Part shown: positions 45,388 through 54,239 of the stretch, one piece after another
Layout of the letters: every line of letters starts with the position of its first letter
Numbering within the stretch: position 1 is the stretch's first letter
Assembly: GCF_001269885.1 (NCBI RefSeq)
Contig: NZ_LHVH01000034.1
Coordinates: 1 to 64,000, forward strand
Direction: 5' to 3'
Length of the DNA stretch: 64,000 nt
From: Pseudomonas kilonensis
GTDB taxonomy: Bacteria; Pseudomonadota; Gammaproteobacteria; Pseudomonadales; Pseudomonadaceae
Position numbers and translations under genes: made by a program
Notes under the pieces: model-generated
What the model saw: only the letters and a program-made list of their open reading frames with translations
Told to the model about the DNA's origin: nothing
Databases searched by the model: none

Positions 45388-46010
45388 TGAATACCTCAGT
45401 GAAAAAACCCTGGATTCTCGGCCTGACCGGTGGCATCGGCAGCGGCAAGAGCGCAGCGGCCCAGCATTTCATCGACCTGGGCGTGCACGTCATCGACGCC
45501 GATCATGCGGCGCGCTGGGTGGTCGAACCCGGGCGCCCGGCGCTGGCGAAAATCGCCGAGCATTTCGGCCCCGGCGTATTGCAGGCCGACGGCGCCCTGG
45601 ACCGGGCGGCGCTGCGCAAGCTGATCTTCGAGAATGCCGATGAACGCCGCTGGCTCGAGGCGCTGCTGCATCCGCTGATCGCCGAGGAAATCGCCCATCA
45701 TCTGGCCCAGGCACAATCGTCCTACGCGATTCTGGTATCGCCACTGCTGATCGAGTCAGGGCAGTACACCATGACCCAGCGGATCCTGGTGATCGATGCG
45801 CCGGAACAACTGCAGATCGAACGTACGTTGCAGCGCGACCAGACCAGCGAACAGCAGGTCCAGGCGATTCTCAAGGCCCAGTCCAGCCGCCAGGATCGCC
45901 TGGGCCATGCCGACGACGTGGTGGTCAATGATCGCGACCTCGCCTGGCTGCACAGCGAGGTCGAGCGCCTGCATCACTTTTACCTTACTTTGCGTGGAGG
46001 CCAATCATGA
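45387..46010 (+). CDS. coaE: Dephospho-CoA kinase
   Basis: A 207-residue kinase for the last step of CoA synthesis. The P-loop is GLTGGIGSGKS near the N-terminus, followed by VIDADHAARWVVEPG. It is translationally coupled to pilD upstream and yacG downstream. Confidence 0.96.
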   Translation: MNTSVKKPWILGLTGGIGSGKSAAAQHFIDLGVHVIDADHAARWVVEPGRPALAKIAEHFGPGVLQADGALDRAALRKLIFENADERRWLEALLHPLIAEEIAHHLAQAQSSYAILVSPLLIESGQYTMTQRILVIDAPEQLQIERTLQRDQTSEQQVQAILKAQSSRQDRLGHADDVVVNDRDLAWLHSEVERLHHFYLTLRGGQS

Positions 46011-46213
46011 GCCAGACCCCAACCGTTGATTGCCCAACCTGCGGCGCCCCTGTGGAATGGAGCCCGGAGAGCACATTCCGGCCGTTCTGTTCTGATCGCT
46101 GCAAACTGATCGACCTCGGCGCCTGGGCGTCGGAAGAACATAAGATTCCGGTCAGCCCCGACGCCGAGGACGAGCTGTTCAGCGAAGACTTCGAGCCTCG
46201 CTCACATCATTAA
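46007..46213 (+). CDS. yacG: DNA gyrase inhibitor YacG
   Basis: A 68-residue zinc protein with a CxxC...CxxxC site (CPTCGAPV and FCSDRCK), full length for the family. It binds GyrB and blocks DNA binding. The start overlaps the coaE stop by four bases. Confidence 0.94.
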   Translation: MSQTPTVDCPTCGAPVEWSPESTFRPFCSDRCKLIDLGAWASEEHKIPVSPDAEDELFSEDFEPRSHH

Positions 46214-46425
46214 GGCCGCATGAAACCGTAGTCCTGTTCATCGTCGAGGTTTTCCGCCAGGAAACTCAACTCATCGGCCAGGTCTTCAGGGCTGCGCACT
46301 GTCTTGCTCTGTTGCACGATCGCACTGAGCAAGGCACGCAGGCTCAAGCCCGGGTCAAAACCGATCTCCATCGCGGCATCGTGACTACGCCTGATCTCTT
46401 GTCTCGCCCACTCATAAACACTCAT
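46210..46425 (-). CDS. Small conserved hypothetical protein
   Basis: A 71-residue acidic helical protein (MSVYEWARQEIRRSHDAAMEIG...). The start at 46425 has AGGAG eight bases upstream; an in-frame ATG ten codons earlier lacks one. Its 3' end overlaps yacG by four bases, convergent. The position beside yacG is shared with P. aeruginosa. I recognise no domain. Confidence 0.75.
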   Translation of the reverse strand: MSVYEWARQEIRRSHDAAMEIGFDPGLSLRALLSAIVQQSKTVRSPEDLADELSFLAENLDDEQDYGFMRP

Positions 46426-46488
46426 GGTTGTGCTCCTGGAAATTTTCCAAAGCATGAAGGGCGTGTGGTGGTGCAGCCTTGACGTGAA

Positions 46489-47175
46489 TCAAGGCTTGTC
46501 ATCATCGTTCCACGGAGCCGACAGGTAGCGCGTGCGGTTGAAGGTCTCCAGCCATTCGGGACTGAACACCACCAACGCACTGATCACCATGCCGTTGATG
46601 AAGGCCTCGGGGAAGATGATCAGCCAGAGGTAGCCGACAAAATCTTCCAGCCAGTAAGGCATGGCGAATATACCGTCGTACCACAGCAGGCCAAGTCCCA
46701 GCAGCAGGCACGCCAACGCCGAAAGCGCGGCGGCGAGAAACCCCGAGCAGAAGATATACACAAACAGATTGCGCGGCTGGGCGCGCTCCACCAGGATCGC
46801 GCAACACTCGGTGACCAACACCGGCAACAGGATCAGCAGCGCACCGTTGATCCCTACCGCCGCCATGTCCTGACGGCCCAGCAGCACCAGCGCGAGCTGC
46901 GCGCACAGGCCACCGAGGATCGCCAACGGCCAGTCCAGCAACAGCGTCACGGCAGTCATGCCGATGAAGTGATACGAAACGCCGGTATCGAAATCCCGGT
47001 GCACCAGCCACAGCATGAACAACGCCAGCACCGTGCCGAACAACAGATGCTGGCGACGGCTGTCGGTGAACAGCTCGACCCACGGCGCCCGCACCACGGC
47101 CCAGACCAACACCGGCACATACATCAGCCAGCCGGCCGCCAGGGTCTGCGGTGAAAGCAGTTCGGCACCGATCAT
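46489..47175 (-). CDS. Energy-coupling-factor type (CbiM-like) membrane permease
   Basis: A 228-residue protein with about six to seven membrane segments and CbiM-family patterns (SYHFIGMTAVTLLLDWPLA, FPEAFINGMVISALVVFSPEW). Members act as S-components for cobalt/nickel or related substrates. No linked EcfA ATPase or EcfT is visible, so the substrate and partner are unknown. ATG at 47175 with GGAG upstream. Confidence 0.75.
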   Translation of the reverse strand: MIGAELLSPQTLAAGWLMYVPVLVWAVVRAPWVELFTDSRRQHLLFGTVLALFMLWLVHRDFDTGVSYHFIGMTAVTLLLDWPLAILGGLCAQLALVLLGRQDMAAVGINGALLILLPVLVTECCAILVERAQPRNLFVYIFCSGFLAAALSALACLLLGLGLLWYDGIFAMPYWLEDFVGYLWLIIFPEAFINGMVISALVVFSPEWLETFNRTRYLSAPWNDDDKP

Positions 47176-47216
47176 GGGCTACTCCTGCGAGAACTTGAAC
47201 GCCGTCCGCGCGCTAC

Positions 47217-47627
47217 TTAAGTAGCGACACTTCCTGGCTGTTGTACCAAGGCCATTGCAAACTTGCCAAAGCCTACCGACCAATCCGAATAGTCATTCTC
47301 GTGCATGAAGATGAAAACGTCTTGCGGACGAACCTGGGCTTGAACCCCGAGATTGTCCGCGATTTTTTTGTAGAGCTCGCGCTTCATCGCATCACTGCGG
47401 CCCCTGCGCATCGTAATCTCAATCACGATCAAATGGTCTGAACGAGCCACACCGTTAAACGTGCGGCTGTAGAAAAACTGTTCAGGGTCGTAGTCCGTGA
47501 CCAGGTTGAACAATTCATCCTCGGGCATACCAATGCTCTCGACCAGCGCTTGGTGTATGCCATCGACGATGCGCTGACGTTGTTGCTGGCTGGTGCCCTT
47601 GATGACGGCGGTACGAACGAATGGCAT
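47217..47627 (-). CDS. Tautomerase-family protein
   Basis: A 136-residue tautomerase/MIF-like protein. Pro2 right after the initiator Met (MPFVRTAV) is the expected catalytic base. The chain is about twice the 4-oxalocrotonate tautomerase unit, like cis-CaaD/MSAD-type long forms. The start at 47627 exposes Pro2 and is preferred over an ATG five codons upstream. Divergent from a LysR regulator that may control it. The substrate is unknown. Confidence 0.85.
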   Translation of the reverse strand: MPFVRTAVIKGTSQQQRQRIVDGIHQALVESIGMPEDELFNLVTDYDPEQFFYSRTFNGVARSDHLIVIEITMRRGRSDAMKRELYKKIADNLGVQAQVRPQDVFIFMHENDYSDWSVGFGKFAMALVQQPGSVAT

Positions 47628-47778
47628 GTGAGGTGCTCTCAATTTGATAGGGAATGCCCCTCAATCCTGGCGACCCGGAACAGTCGGCAAACACTGCAGG
47701 AACTGGGGAATTCTGCAAAATCCGCGCGATACCTGATATCGATTTATGCGCTCGATGTAATTGAGTTAAAGTCACTTT

Positions 47779-48678
47779 ATGAAACGTCGCCTCCCCCCAT
47801 TGAATGCACTGCATACCTTCGAGGCCGCTGCCCGACTGGGCAAAATGATCGCGGCCGCCGAGGAGCTGTCTGTCACGCCTGGCGCTGTGAGTCGCCAGGT
47901 ACGCCAGCTGGAGCTGAGCCTTGGCGTGGACCTGTTCGAAGGCCCAAAAAACAAACCTCAGCTCACCGTAGCCGCAAGAGAACTGCTGCCGGAACTGACG
48001 GCCGCACTGGATCAGATCGAGGCTGCGGTGAGCAGGGTCCGAGACACGGCGACAGGCACCTTGGACGTGTCCTGCTTCAGCACCTTTACGGTCAAGTGGC
48101 TGATACCGCGTCTTTTCGACTTCAATACGACTTACCCAGAGATCAAGATTCGCCTGAGCTCACCGGTTCACGGGACCGATCCGGGCCGGGATCGCTATGA
48201 CGTGATGATCACGGCTGAACAGGGCATCGTGGGCGAACAGAAAAACACCGTCCGGCTGTTTCCTGAACGATTGGGCGCCGTGTTGTCGCCCACCTTGTCC
48301 GCGCGAATTCAATTGACCGACTTGGGCTCGATTTTCCGCCATCCCCTCCTGCATACCAAAACCCGTCCGGATGCCTGGGCAAATTGGGGGGATGCGATTG
48401 GACACCAGGCCACTGCGCCGGCCGGGCTGGAATACGAGCATTATTACTTTACGTTGGAGGCGGCGATTGCCGGCCTGGGGATTTGTGTCGCACCGTGGCA
48501 TCTGGTGGCCGACGACATTCGCCTTGGCCGCCTGGTGGCACCGTTTGGGTTTCGCCCGAGCCGCTACGTCTATGTTGCTAAGCGCAGCGCGCAGCAGAGC
48601 AAGAAGCTGGATTTGTTCTGCGCTTGGTTGGCGTGTCAGGCTGAGCAGGATGATCTATTGGGTCCTGCCTGGGGGTAA
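47779..48678 (+). CDS. LysR-family (GcvA-like) transcriptional regulator
   Basis: A 299-residue regulator. It has an N-terminal winged helix (LNALHTFEAAARLGKMIAAAEELSVTPGAVSRQVRQLE) of the GcvA subgroup and a C-terminal effector domain ending in FCAWLACQAEQDDLLGPAWG. Divergent from the tautomerase gene, its likely target. The stop codon TAA (48676-48678) is made partly of the first bases of an inverted repeat that bounds a downstream non-coding element, so the last residues may have been changed by that element. Confidence 0.9.
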   Translation: MKRRLPPLNALHTFEAAARLGKMIAAAEELSVTPGAVSRQVRQLELSLGVDLFEGPKNKPQLTVAARELLPELTAALDQIEAAVSRVRDTATGTLDVSCFSTFTVKWLIPRLFDFNTTYPEIKIRLSSPVHGTDPGRDRYDVMITAEQGIVGEQKNTVRLFPERLGAVLSPTLSARIQLTDLGSIFRHPLLHTKTRPDAWANWGDAIGHQATAPAGLEYEHYYFTLEAAIAGLGICVAPWHLVADDIRLGRLVAPFGFRPSRYVYVAKRSAQQSKKLDLFCAWLACQAEQDDLLGPAWG

Positions 48679-48971
48679 TGCTGTTCACTTGAGCGCTTAT
48701 CGGAATTTTATCTTCCATTCCTAGGGCTGTTTCAGGGTGGTGCGTATATCCATTTCTTCGGTAACGGCTACTTAGGGTTGCGCCCTGACGGCGGGTCACT
48801 TTCGAAAAGCCCGGAAGCCGGCCCAGTCGAAAGTAACCAAAGCGCTTCTGCCCCACCACTCGGTGCCTCGCCCAGGCTCGGCATGCCTGAACGAAGGCAT
48901 TGCTCCGTGGGCCGCCGCGAAGGGCTATCCATGGCCCAGCGCGGCTAACCCGGTCGTACATCCGTTAGCTC

Positions 48972-49062
48972 TGTGGGAGCAAAGCTTGCTCGCGATAGCG
49001 GTCTGTCAGGCAACATCAATGTTGAATGCGCCGACGTCTTCGCGAGCAAGCCCGCTCCCACA
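48972..49062. repeat. Mixed REP doublet
   Basis: The left arm is the AAAGCTTG variant, the right arm the GGGCTTG variant, so this doublet is a hybrid of the two local types. Confidence 0.88.
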
Positions 49063-49105
49063 GGTTTTGCGGTGTGCATGAGTTTTGTGTCTGCTGAAGA
49101 TTCAG

Positions 49106-49138
49106 TGTGGGAGCGAGCTTGCTCGCGATAGCGGTGGT
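49106..49138 (+). repeat. Single REP unit
   Basis: TGTGGGAGCGAGCTTGCTCG followed by CGATAGCGGTGG, a solitary unit 43 bases after the hybrid doublet and inside the 48,677-49,190 element. Confidence 0.85.
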
Positions 49139-49268
49139 GCAGATACATAGAGGCTCGACCCCTTGCTTTAGGCTCTAAGTGAACAGCATTGCCTGCCTGA
49201 GCGGAAATTTGCTCCCATCACAGCAGCTTTATTTTTTTTGATCACATTTGAACGCTAAGCTTGGGCTC

Positions 49269-49895
49269 ATGGATGACTCCGATTACTTACGCCTGCTGAC
49301 CATCGCGGCCGAGCAAGCCAACGCCTTTCTCTCCAATGCCCGCAAATGGGAGCGTGAGCGTTGGGTCTGTCAGCGCCTGCTGCAGGGGCTGAACGTGCCT
49401 TACCGCGCCGACGAGTTCGCGCCGGCCGGCGAGCCGCCGGACGTGTTGTTTCGCGATGCCAACTTCGAGGTGTTTTTCGTGCTCGACGAGGGCCGGCGCC
49501 TCAATGACGAATGGCGCGATGAACTGCAACGCCGTCGCAGCGCCTTTTCCCTGAGCCAACTGGTGCGTCGCGAGGCCAAGCCGCGGCGGATCCCGGCCAA
49601 TGAGTTCCTGATGCGGCTGGCCCCGACCTTGCGCAAGAAAGCCCATAACTACACCGAGCGCGGCATGGACCTGGGCGACCTCGACATCATCGCCTTCGCC
49701 AGCCTCAAGCGCGAAGTGCTGGACCTCAACAGTCACTTCCCACCGCCGACCGAATACCTGCGCCAGGGCTGGCGCTCGCTGTCACTGGTAGGGCCGACGT
49801 TCGCCCGGGTGCTGTTCGCCCACCCTGACGCGCCGGACTTCCTGCGCAGCAACCTGGGTCGCAGCATTGTTTTCGATGTCGGGATCAGCCTGTGA
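49269..49895 (+). CDS. DUF1780 protein
   Basis: A 208-residue soluble protein of the DUF1780 family (restricted mainly to pseudomonads), starting MDDSDYLRLLTIAAEQANAF. A structural-genomics structure of this family was described as endonuclease-like from memory; activity is unproven. The start at 49269 is preferred over an in-frame TTG at 49248. It overlaps the MOSC gene by four bases. Confidence 0.8.
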   Translation: MDDSDYLRLLTIAAEQANAFLSNARKWERERWVCQRLLQGLNVPYRADEFAPAGEPPDVLFRDANFEVFFVLDEGRRLNDEWRDELQRRRSAFSLSQLVRREAKPRRIPANEFLMRLAPTLRKKAHNYTERGMDLGDLDIIAFASLKREVLDLNSHFPPPTEYLRQGWRSLSLVGPTFARVLFAHPDAPDFLRSNLGRSIVFDVGISL

Positions 49896-50419
49896 GCCCA
49901 CTGCAGGAACTGATTGCCGCTGTGCCCCAGCAAGGCCGCGTACGCTGGATTGGCGTGCGCCCCCAGGGCCATGCGCCCATGATCGAACTGGACGCCGTGG
50001 AGGCCCGCCTGGAGGCTGGGCTGACCGGCGATCATGCCCGTCCCGGCGTGCGCAATGCGCGGCAAGTGACGCTGATCCAATGGGAGCACCTGGCCGTGAT
50101 CGCCTCGCTGATGGGCCGTCCCGAGGACCGTCCCGTGCTGCCACAGGAGCTGCGACGCAATATTGTGGTCAGCGGTATCAATCTGTTCAGCCTCAAGGGC
50201 CGGCGCTTTCGCATTGGCCAAGCCATTTTTGAAACCACCGGCTGGTGCCAGCCGTGTGCCCGATTGGAGCGAAACCTCGGCGAAGGTACGTTCCAGGCGG
50301 TACGCGGCCATGGCGGAATCACCGCCCGGGTGTTAAAAAGTGGAATCATTCGCCTGGACGACAGCCTGATCGTCGAACCCGTTCCGGCGAGCGGCTACGC
50401 TGCTTTCAATGCCGGCTAG
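49892..50419 (+). CDS. MOSC-domain protein
   Basis: A 175-residue MOSC (molybdenum cofactor sulfurase C-terminal) domain protein. It contains LTGDHARPG, the core NIVVSGINLFSLKGRRFRIG, and the conserved Cys in TGWCQPCARLE. It likely handles sulfur on Moco or a related reaction. The start is GTG at 49892, overlapping the DUF1780 stop (GTGA), so the two are coupled. Confidence 0.87.
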   Translation: MSPLQELIAAVPQQGRVRWIGVRPQGHAPMIELDAVEARLEAGLTGDHARPGVRNARQVTLIQWEHLAVIASLMGRPEDRPVLPQELRRNIVVSGINLFSLKGRRFRIGQAIFETTGWCQPCARLERNLGEGTFQAVRGHGGITARVLKSGIIRLDDSLIVEPVPASGYAAFNAG

Positions 50420-50471
50420 CCGGACGCTGTAACGTCTTCACATTCCGCAACGTCTACCTGACGAGGCCTTT

Positions 50472-50645
50472 ATGACCAGTCGCCTGAACCCAGATGACCA
50501 GAAGCATGTCGAAGAGTACCTGCAACTGTCCCAGCACCGAGTCGAGCGCCGGCCTTTCCGGCCGTGGATGCTCCTGGTGGTGGTACTGGCCGTGACCATC
50601 GGCCTGGGCCTGTTGAGCCGACTGATCAGTTACCTGACGCTATGA
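50472..50645 (+). CDS. DUF3094 small membrane protein
   Basis: A 57-residue protein. A polar N-terminal half (MTSRLNPDDQKHVEEYLQLS) is followed by one membrane helix (about residues 32-50). The start at 50472 has GAGG upstream. It lies between the MOSC gene and ndh, the same order as in P. aeruginosa. Function unknown. Confidence 0.85.
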   Translation: MTSRLNPDDQKHVEEYLQLSQHRVERRPFRPWMLLVVVLAVTIGLGLLSRLISYLTL

Positions 50646-50705
50646 GCCGCTTGATGCTCGCGCAGGTAACGGCACTGATTTCCTTTAGCCTTGCGAGATA
50701 TCCCC

Positions 50706-52004
50706 ATGACTCATCGTATTGTCATCGTTGGCGGCGGCGCCGGCGGTCTGGAGTTGGCTACCCGTCTGGGTAAGACTCTGGGCAAGCGCGGCACGGCCAG
50801 TGTGATGCTGGTCGACGCGAATCTGACCCACATCTGGAAACCGCTGCTGCACGAAGTGGCCGCCGGCTCCTTGAACTCCTCCGAAGACGAACTCAACTAT
50901 GTCGCCCAGGCAAAATGGAACCACTTCGAGTTCCAGCTGGGGCGCATGAGCGGCCTGGATCGCGAGCGCAAGAGAATCCAACTGGCCGCCACCTATGACG
51001 AGGCCGGCGTCGAGCTGTTGCCAGCCCGGGAACTGGGCTACGACAGCCTGGTGATTGCCGTCGGCAGCACCACCAATGACTTCGGCACCGAAGGCGCGGC
51101 GCAGCACTGCCTGTTCCTCGACACCCGCAAACAGGCGGAGCGCTTCCATCAGCAATTGCTGCACCACTATCTGCGCGCCCACGCCGGGCAAACCGATATC
51201 GTCGAGCGCATCAGCGTCGCCATTGTCGGCGCCGGTGCGACCGGGGTCGAACTGGCCGCCGAGCTGCACAATGCCGCCCACGAACTGCACGCCTACGGCC
51301 TGGACCGGATCAAACCGGAGAACATGCACATCACCCTGATAGAGGCGGGCCCAAGGGTCTTGCCGGCACTGCCGGAGCGTATCGGCGGCCCGGTGCACAA
51401 GACCCTGGAAAAACTCGGCGTCAACGTCATGACCAACGCCGCTGTCAGCCAGGTGACCGCCGACAGCCTCATTACCGCGGACGGCAAAGTGATCGACGCG
51501 AGCCTGAAAGTCTGGGCCGCCGGGATTCGCGCACCGGACTTCCTCAAGGACATCGACGGACTGGAGACCAACCGGATCAACCAGTTGCAGGTGCTGCCTA
51601 CGTTGCAGACAAGCCGCGACGAGAACATCTTTGCCTTCGGCGACTGCGCCGCCTGCCCGCAACCCGGCAGCGAGCGCAACGTCCCGCCCCGCGCCCAGGC
51701 CGCGCACCAGCAGGCCTCGCTGCTGGCCAAATCCTTGAAGCTGCGGATCGAAGGCAAGGCCCTGCCCGAATACAAATACACCGACTACGGTTCGCTGATC
51801 TCGCTGTCGCGGTTCTCGGCGGTGGGCAACCTGATGGGCAACCTGACCGGCAGCGTGATGCTCGAAGGCTGGCTGGCGCGGATGTTCTACGTGTCGTTGT
51901 ACCGCATGCACCAGATGGCGCTGTACGGCATGTTCCGCACGGCCATGCTGATGCTGGGCAGCAAGATCGGGCGTGGGACTGAGCCTCGGCTGAAGTTGCA
52001 CTGA
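50706..52004 (+). CDS. ndh: Type II NADH dehydrogenase
   Basis: A 432-residue single-subunit, non-proton-pumping NADH:quinone oxidoreductase. It has an FAD-binding GGGAGGLE at the N-terminus, an NADH-binding VGAGATGVELAAEL, and FAFGDCAACPQP near residue 320. The C-terminal amphipathic part anchors it to the membrane. The start at 50706 gives MTHRIVIVGGG. It follows DUF3094 by 60 bases. Confidence 0.95.
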   Translation: MTHRIVIVGGGAGGLELATRLGKTLGKRGTASVMLVDANLTHIWKPLLHEVAAGSLNSSEDELNYVAQAKWNHFEFQLGRMSGLDRERKRIQLAATYDEAGVELLPARELGYDSLVIAVGSTTNDFGTEGAAQHCLFLDTRKQAERFHQQLLHHYLRAHAGQTDIVERISVAIVGAGATGVELAAELHNAAHELHAYGLDRIKPENMHITLIEAGPRVLPALPERIGGPVHKTLEKLGVNVMTNAAVSQVTADSLITADGKVIDASLKVWAAGIRAPDFLKDIDGLETNRINQLQVLPTLQTSRDENIFAFGDCAACPQPGSERNVPPRAQAAHQQASLLAKSLKLRIEGKALPEYKYTDYGSLISLSRFSAVGNLMGNLTGSVMLEGWLARMFYVSLYRMHQMALYGMFRTAMLMLGSKIGRGTEPRLKLH

Positions 52005-52072
52005 GGATAAAAAGCGAAGCGTCAACCGCTTGTGGTGGCGCTGAGCTTTAGAGGTGCATCGCCTGTTCCATC

Positions 52073-52159
52073 GTCTTCGCGAGCAAGCCCGCTCCCACAG
52101 GAGATCGAGTACTTCATGAGTACGCGGTCAACTGTGGGAGCGGGCTTGCTCGCGAAGAC
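52073..52159. repeat. REP doublet (REPIN), inward-facing orientation
   Basis: GTCTTCGCGAGCAAGCCCGC leads and its reverse complement closes at 52159. It lies between the convergent ndh and chemoreceptor genes and may serve as a shared 3' end. Confidence 0.9.
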
Positions 52160-52215
52160 GGCAGTGCAGTCAATATTTATCTAAACGATAAAACTCGATC
52201 TGCACAGCCAATCCA

Positions 52216-53841
52216 TCAAACCTGAAACCGCTGCACCATCGTGCGCAGCGAATTCGCCAGCTGCGACAACTCATGGCTGGATGCACTGGTCTGGTCCGCG
52301 CCAGACGCCGAGCGCACCGACAAATCACGAATGTTCACCAGGTTGCGATCCACCTCGCGGGCCACTTGTGCCTGTTCTTCGGCGGCGCTGGCGATCACCA
52401 GGTTGCGTTCGTGGATTTCATTGACCGACGCCGTGATGGTCTGCAACGCGTCCCCCGCCCGCTCAGCCATGGCCAGGGTACTGGCGGCGCGACTGGAGCT
52501 GGCCTGCATGGAGTCGAGTGCCTGGGTGGCACCGCTGCGCATGCCCTGGACCATTTGCTCGATTTCCTGGGTCGATTGCTGCGTGCGATAAGCCAGCGCC
52601 CGCACTTCATCCGCCACCACCGCAAACCCACGTCCGCTCTCACCCGCCCGGGCCGCTTCGATGGCCGCGTTAAGGGCCAGCAGGTTGGTCTGCTCGGCGA
52701 TGGCGCGGATCACGTCCAGCACCTTGCCGATATCCTGCGATTGGTTGGCCAGGGATTGCACCAGGCCACCGGTCACCTGCACATCGCTGGCGAGGGCGCC
52801 GATGGCGTCGACCGTATCGCTGACCCGCTGCTGCCCAAGGGACGCCGACTCACTGGACTGACGCGTGGCATCGGAGGTGGAGACCGCATTGCGCGCAACC
52901 TCCTCCACGGCAGTGGTCATTTCGGTGACGGCCGTGGCGGCCTGTTCAATTTCGTTGTTCTGCTGTTGCAGGCTGTGGGTGCTGTCGAGCGTGACGGCGT
53001 TCAGCTCATCGGCTGCGGTGGCCAGTTGCGCGGCCGAACTGCTGATGCCCTGCAACGTCTCACGCAGATTCTGCTGCATGGCCGCCAATGCCTTGAGCAA
53101 GCGGCTCACTTCGTCGTTGCCATGGGTCTCGATTGGCCGGGTCAGGTCACCCCGGGCGACGTTCTCCGCAGCGTTGAGCGCCTCACCCAAGGGCTTGACG
53201 ATACTGCGCGTGAGCAGCATGGCCAGGGCCACCGTGGCCAGGGCGGCGAGCACAACGAACAGGCTGACGATCATGCGGGAATTGGCGTAGTGCTCCTGGG
53301 ACTTCTGGCTCTCGATGGACACCTGCTTGGAGAATAGCTCCGCCAGGTCGTTGAGCTGCTTGCCGGAACCGTCCACCACGGTCTTCATGTCCACCAGCAG
53401 CAGCTTGATCAACTCGTCCCGCCGCCCTTGTTCGGCCAGGGTGAAGGATTGGGCGATACCCGTACGGTAGGCGGCAAAGGTTTGCTTGAACTGGTCGTAG
53501 AGGGCCTTGCCTTCAGGCGTCACGACGAGCTTTTCGTAGGCCGCGATTTTTTCGCTCAGCTCCTTGTCACGCGTGTCCATCTGCCCGCGATACACCGCAA
53601 CGTTCTTCGGGTCCTGGTCCAGGGCCATGCGCAGGGAAATGGTGCGGATCCGCAGCATCCACTCGCGGATCTCATCACCGCCGCGAATGCTCGGCAGCCA
53701 CTGGGTTTCCACCGCGACTTCACTGTCACGAATACTCGACATCTGCCCCAGCGCGAACACCCCGAGCAATGCCACCAGCACGGCGATCAAGGCAAAACCC
53801 AACGCGGCACGTGGGGCGATATTCAACTGACGAAGAACCAT
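52216..53841 (-). CDS. Methyl-accepting chemotaxis protein
   Basis: A 541-residue chemoreceptor. Two membrane segments (about residues 12-33 and 190-210) flank a helical four-helix-bundle periplasmic sensor. A HAMP domain follows (about 212-265), then a long cytoplasmic coiled coil with the signalling tip EQTNLLALNAAIEAARAGE. It lacks a CheR-binding C-terminal pentapeptide. The ligand cannot be told from sequence. Monocistronic. Confidence 0.92.
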   Translation of the reverse strand: MVLRQLNIAPRAALGFALIAVLVALLGVFALGQMSSIRDSEVAVETQWLPSIRGGDEIREWMLRIRTISLRMALDQDPKNVAVYRGQMDTRDKELSEKIAAYEKLVVTPEGKALYDQFKQTFAAYRTGIAQSFTLAEQGRRDELIKLLLVDMKTVVDGSGKQLNDLAELFSKQVSIESQKSQEHYANSRMIVSLFVVLAALATVALAMLLTRSIVKPLGEALNAAENVARGDLTRPIETHGNDEVSRLLKALAAMQQNLRETLQGISSSAAQLATAADELNAVTLDSTHSLQQQNNEIEQAATAVTEMTTAVEEVARNAVSTSDATRQSSESASLGQQRVSDTVDAIGALASDVQVTGGLVQSLANQSQDIGKVLDVIRAIAEQTNLLALNAAIEAARAGESGRGFAVVADEVRALAYRTQQSTQEIEQMVQGMRSGATQALDSMQASSSRAASTLAMAERAGDALQTITASVNEIHERNLVIASAAEEQAQVAREVDRNLVNIRDLSVRSASGADQTSASSHELSQLANSLRTMVQRFQV

Positions 53842-53948
53842 AGGGAATGCCTTTTTTTATTGTTGGCCTGAAGTGGGGCCAGGCCCCTGTCGGCGGGTTA
53901 TCGGCAGGTTGTACGATGTCTTAAGTCCTACCCACTTTATCGCAGGCA

Positions 53949-53985
53949 AAAAAAATCCCCGTATCTTTCGATACGAGGATTTTTA
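53949..53985 (-). terminator. Terminator of the tRNA operon
   Basis: On the minus strand a 15-base stem AAAAATCCTCGTATC / GATACGGGGATTTTT (one G-T pair) with a four-base loop and a T-run, immediately after the last tRNA. Confidence 0.88.
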
Positions 53986-53988
53986 ATA

Positions 53989-54065
53989 TGGTCGGGGTAA
54001 GGGGATTCGAACTCCTGACATCCTGCTCCCAAAGCAGGCGCGCTACCGGACTGCGCTATACCCCG
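53989..54065 (-). tRNA. tRNA-Pro(TGG)
   Basis: 77 bases including an encoded CCA. Acceptor stem CGGGGTA/TACCCCG, anticodon loop TTTGGGA (anticodon TGG), T-loop GTTCGAATC. Identical to the copy at 54240-54316. Last gene of a four-tRNA operon. Confidence 0.95.
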
Positions 54066-54158
54066 GTAAAAAAAAGGCGACCTTTGCAAGTCGCCTTCTC
54101 GATCAGGGCTTTTGGCCTCTGATCTTAAGATTCGATTCCAGCGAACTGGTTTCAAAAA

Positions 54159-54234
54159 TGGTGGGTCGTGTGGGATTCGAACCTACGACCAATTGGTTAA
54201 AAGCCAACTGCTCTACCAACTGAGCTAACGACCC
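54159..54234 (-). tRNA. tRNA-Lys(TTT)
   Basis: 76 bases including CCA. Acceptor GGGTCGT/ACGACCC, anticodon loop CTTTTAA (anticodon TTT), D-arm GCTCAGTTGGTAGAGC. Confidence 0.95.
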
Positions 54235-54239
54235 AAAGA

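Larger units (their letters stand above)
48677..49190. repeat. Non-coding element bounded by 14-base perfect inverted repeats
   Basis: AATGCTGTTCACTT (48677-48690) and AAGTGAACAGCATT (49177-49190) bound 514 bases without a gene. The left part (about 48730-48960) is a GC-rich segment with an ACTTTCGA (48798-48805) / TCGAAAGT (48827-48834) hairpin that, from memory, resembles dispersed intergenic sequence of fluorescent pseudomonads. The right part carries a REP doublet and a third single REP. No clean target-site duplication was found. Confidence 0.6.

Noticed and set aside
48722..48970. Decayed protein-coding gene in the 48.7-49.0 kb gap
   Set aside because: No frame longer than about 127 codons makes sense and none resembles a protein family; the sequence looks like structured intergenic repeat DNA.
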